Shown piece by piece: positions 61,001 through 64,000 of a stretch of 64,000 bases of DNA. How positions within the stretch are numbered: the stretch's first letter is position 1; the number at the start of each line of letters is the position of its first letter. The stretch comes from Plectrocnemia conspersa (lineage: Eukaryota > Arthropoda > Insecta > Trichoptera > Polycentropodidae), in contig VTFK01000154.1 of NCBI GenBank assembly GCA_009617715.1, positions 186,001 through 250,000 of the forward strand, in the 5' to 3' direction. The notes beneath the pieces were generated by a model. The model was given only the letters and a program-made list of their open reading frames with translations, ran no database searches and was not told the DNA's origin. A program made the translations under genes and the position numbers.

Positions 61001-61640
61001 TTGCTTTGTGAACCCCTTTTCATTGATACAATGTGCGCGTACGCTTTTCCTTTGATCTCAGAGCGGATGGATATGTATACAGACTATAGAGAACCGAAAC
61101 GGGGTCAACAGTGTGTAAAATGGCGTAAGTGATAACAGCATTGTGATAGATACACGCTTAGTAAACAAACACCCAATTAATACACAAATGTTGGTTTAAG
61201 AGAATTAAAGTTCAAGTTTAAGCCATATAACATTTTAAAATCGTAACTTAAAATAATATCTAAGAGAATCAATTTATAATTGAGACTCAAAGTAACACTT
61301 GTTACTTTGAATATGCATTTCGGGGTGGATTTTAAATTATGATTCAGCCATTTTCACATGGCAATTTATAATTTCGGCAGGGACGCTGGAATACTACAAA
61401 TAATAGCACGTCAGTTGTAGTAGGCGGATGGGGAAAGGGGCACTTGGCACCAGGCCTAGATGATTTTTATTTGGGAAAGTGCCTCTCAACTGCTGCCGTA
61501 CAGCGGTGCATATATTGTACTTGCTGCATTCGAAACGTGCTCTCATACAATATTATATTATGTAAAACATATCATTATTATATCTTTCCTACTTGGCGCG
61601 CGAATGTAATGAATGTTATCTGGACCGGCTGTGCTGGTAA
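61001..61640. other. GC-richer patches
   Basis: Less AT-rich sequence at 61010-61150 and 61370-61630. A 10-bp perfect hairpin, TCAAAGTAAC (61287-61296) with its complement at 61301-61310, sits between them. The plus-strand frame 61444-61647 has a Cys-rich chance segment but no domain. Possible regulatory modules. Confidence 0.3.
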
Positions 61641-62329
61641 CGATTAGTTTTATTTCAATTTGATACTTTTAGGTTACATAAAATTTAAAATGAATTTAAT
61701 ATGCTTTTTTAGAGGTTCGCGAGTGTTAATATTATATAAACTTCGGCATTCATCGCGATTAAAATATACTGTTTGCTATTTCGCCGCTCTGTCGTTATTC
61801 CCGTTTCATTCGTTATCTTGAATACCTTCGCGACCTGCATAAAATTAAATAGACTCGGTACTGATTCTTTAAGTGTTATTTATAGGGTATTCAATATTCT
61901 GACTAACGTTAATAAATAATTTGTTGGCCATTTATATTTATAAATGTAATAATAATTTTTAATTATCATGATCGTCCTATATTTTTATTTTGACCGTATG
62001 CAATTTTTATTGTAATCTTTTCATATTTTTTTAACCATGACTATTATGATTATGCTCCTTTATTTTTTTAATTCTGACCATATATACATATAATGTTTCT
62101 TAAAATAAATAATAGAGTAATTAATAATAATCGTTCTTAATTAGACCCCTGTGAAACAACTAAAGTAGTACAAACTCCAAAATTATAAAAAACACTTACA
62201 TAAAATTTAATGTTCAATTTGCTATATTATTATTCTTTGCTTTTATAATATGGATGACATCAACATCGCAAGAAAAATATCATTATATCAGTATATATAA
62301 ATATATGGTATAACATAGGGTTGATAAAT
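61641..62329. other. AT-rich spacer
   Basis: Nothing recognised. Confidence 0.45.
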
Positions 62330-62640
62330 AAAATCTTGTTAAACGACGCGTTATAAACAAGGTTTTGTCGAGCGTTCACCACGAGACGTTCGGGGGTATT
62401 TTAAAAGAAGACATTAAACGTTAGTTAAGTAGTGTCGGTGGACGGTATAATGGTATGTGGAGTGTAAGTGGAGCTTCGTGCCTTTGTGTGAAATATTATT
62501 ATCTGTGAAAAATGAACAGTGGCCACAGTAAATCATAGGAGGCAAGTTCATGCTGCAAAGTGGGTGCATGGAACGCTCAAAGCCTTCGTAGAAATGGACG
62601 TCAGCCTTCGCTAAATAAATTGTTGTTAAACTTTTTATTT
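62330..62640. other. mildly GC-richer patch
   Basis: Balanced sequence without a significant frame. Weak candidate regulatory module. Confidence 0.25.
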
Positions 62641-63859
62641 ATTACAAAGAACATATGTGTAATGTTTTTTAAAATTTATTTTTACCATTTGTAGTACTAA
62701 AGTACTATAAAATTTTTATATTTATTAATGCGCTAGCATTTATTTTATCAAATAAGTGCTATTTTGTATTTTTAACAGCTAGTCGGGGATATTTACCTTC
62801 TTTTCAAAAGGTCTCTTTTTGATATATCTACGTGAATGTAGTCTTATGATTCGTGTTTCTCGAAATTTTGATGTGAGTTTTTTTAAAAAAAATATTAACT
62901 TGTAAAAACATTAAAAGTGTATATAATTAAAATTTTGTAAATAATAAAATTGTTCTGCAAATCTCATAGAAAATATTTTTTTTATTATTAATATGTCATT
63001 CTTAAAAGTTAGCTCCTAATTCCTAAATGCTAATGTAAAGATTGATAGACAATATTTAGAGTTTCGAGAGACCAGAAGCGACTACATAGCGCAATTTGTC
63101 TTTTAAGTATCAAGCAAATACAATAAACATCTCACCAGAACCAATAGTCTGACATTTTGAAGATCATGTGCCTCTTTTTAAAAGGCAGCTCGAGTCAAAT
63201 TTGTGAAGTAGTGGATATTTTGCCTTTCCGGATATGTTTGAAAGCGACTTTTTAATAAGTTCAATTTTGAGATATAATAAATTTTATTATGAAATATTAA
63301 AATAAGTTAGGTTGATTTTTGTTAAACCCTATTATTTTAAACGCATAATATATGCCTCATTACTTACTTCATTAAATATATAAAAATGTAGCATTAAACT
63401 TTGTAACTGCTTTGGCTGATTATTGCTTTAATGGAGACCAAAAGATTGACTTTAATAGCATAAGGACTGTAGCTAACATAAAAAATCCGTTTGTTCGCAC
63501 AAAACGCGAAACAATGAAAATATAAATCCACAAAAATATTGCAATGAATAAACGAGATAATATAATAATGATCTCAACGTCCTGTTTTCTGGTTTTGTAA
63601 TCAATAAGAATGATAAAAATTCACATAAAATTGTCACCCACCTAATTAACACACATTCAAACAATCATATTAACACTTACACAATTAATGCGGCTTCAGC
63701 AAACGGACAATTATTAAACGTGATTAATCCTGACCCACCGAAAGCATGTAAAAATTATTTTAAGTATATTTTGCTCATTAAATTACGTCAATGATATTCC
63801 TTCGTACGCGTTAAACCTTCATGAAAAAACTGAGGCTTCACATTCAATTTTCTATGTAT
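62641..63859. other. AT-rich spacer
   Basis: The minus-strand frame 63473-63664 is hydrophobic by composition and not credible. Nothing else seen. Confidence 0.45.
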
Positions 63860-64000
63860 AGCAAAATGCACATTCAGATTTAATGGCGTTTAAACAAGCC
63901 GGTGGCTGCTGCATTGAAAGGCGAGCATCCTGTATAACGTCGCTTGAATGTAAGACAAGTACTGTAACTTCTGAATAAGGCCTCAGCTACGTCACCGGGG
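63860..64000. other. start of a GC-richer island, cut by the window edge
   Basis: Composition becomes balanced from about 63860 and continues to the edge. Confidence 0.25.

Noticed and set aside
1..64000. CRISPR array, bacterial operon or prophage
   Set aside because: No regularly spaced direct repeats or prokaryotic gene density; the sequence is eukaryotic noncoding DNA.

Overview
The window looks like arthropod, most probably insect, nuclear DNA. It is strongly AT-rich, dense in homopolymer and TAT/ATT runs. The degraded transposon proteins it carries (mariner, hAT, Jockey/CR1-group LINEs, and a long-TIR element with a widespread invertebrate transposon protein) are types common in insects. 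The order cannot be fixed from this sequence. I found no convincing host protein-coding exon, no rRNA or intact tRNA gene and no CRISPR array. The open reading frames long enough to notice are mostly chance frames in the less AT-rich pockets. The window is best read as a gene desert or a set of very long introns.

Layout. Roughly thirty GC/CpG-richer islands of about 150-700 bp lie between AT-rich spacers of about 1-2 kb across the whole window. They have no coding signature and are candidate cis-regulatory modules. Between them lie transposable-element remnants: a LINE RT fragment (9.5-9.8 kb, +), a 5'-truncated LINE 3' end (11.8-12.7 kb, -), an hAT transposase remnant (13.4-14.7 kb, -), a mariner 3' fragment abutting a LINE C-terminal fragment (28.9-29.2 kb), a mariner fragment (31.6-32.1 kb, -), a mariner fragment (49.3-49.8 kb, -), and a complete but decayed DNA transposon with long terminal inverted repeats (51.77-54.06 kb). 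A tRNA-derived SINE-like family occurs at 10.4, 29.5, 30.7 and perhaps 45.9 kb.

Points worth a second look: (1) two short open frames 28 kb apart (8381 and 36878) that share a peptide and differ mostly at third codon positions; (2) three foldback structures, namely a 21-bp wobble-containing hairpin at 2598, a near-perfect 29-bp hairpin at 48202, and a 175-bp foldback element at 47766; (3) a perfect AGGTCA-N-AGGTCA nuclear-receptor-type direct repeat inside both TIRs of the 51.77-54.06 kb transposon; (4) the regular spacing of the GC-richer islands. There is no operon-like cooperation between genes here: every recognisable coding sequence is a dead transposon fragment.
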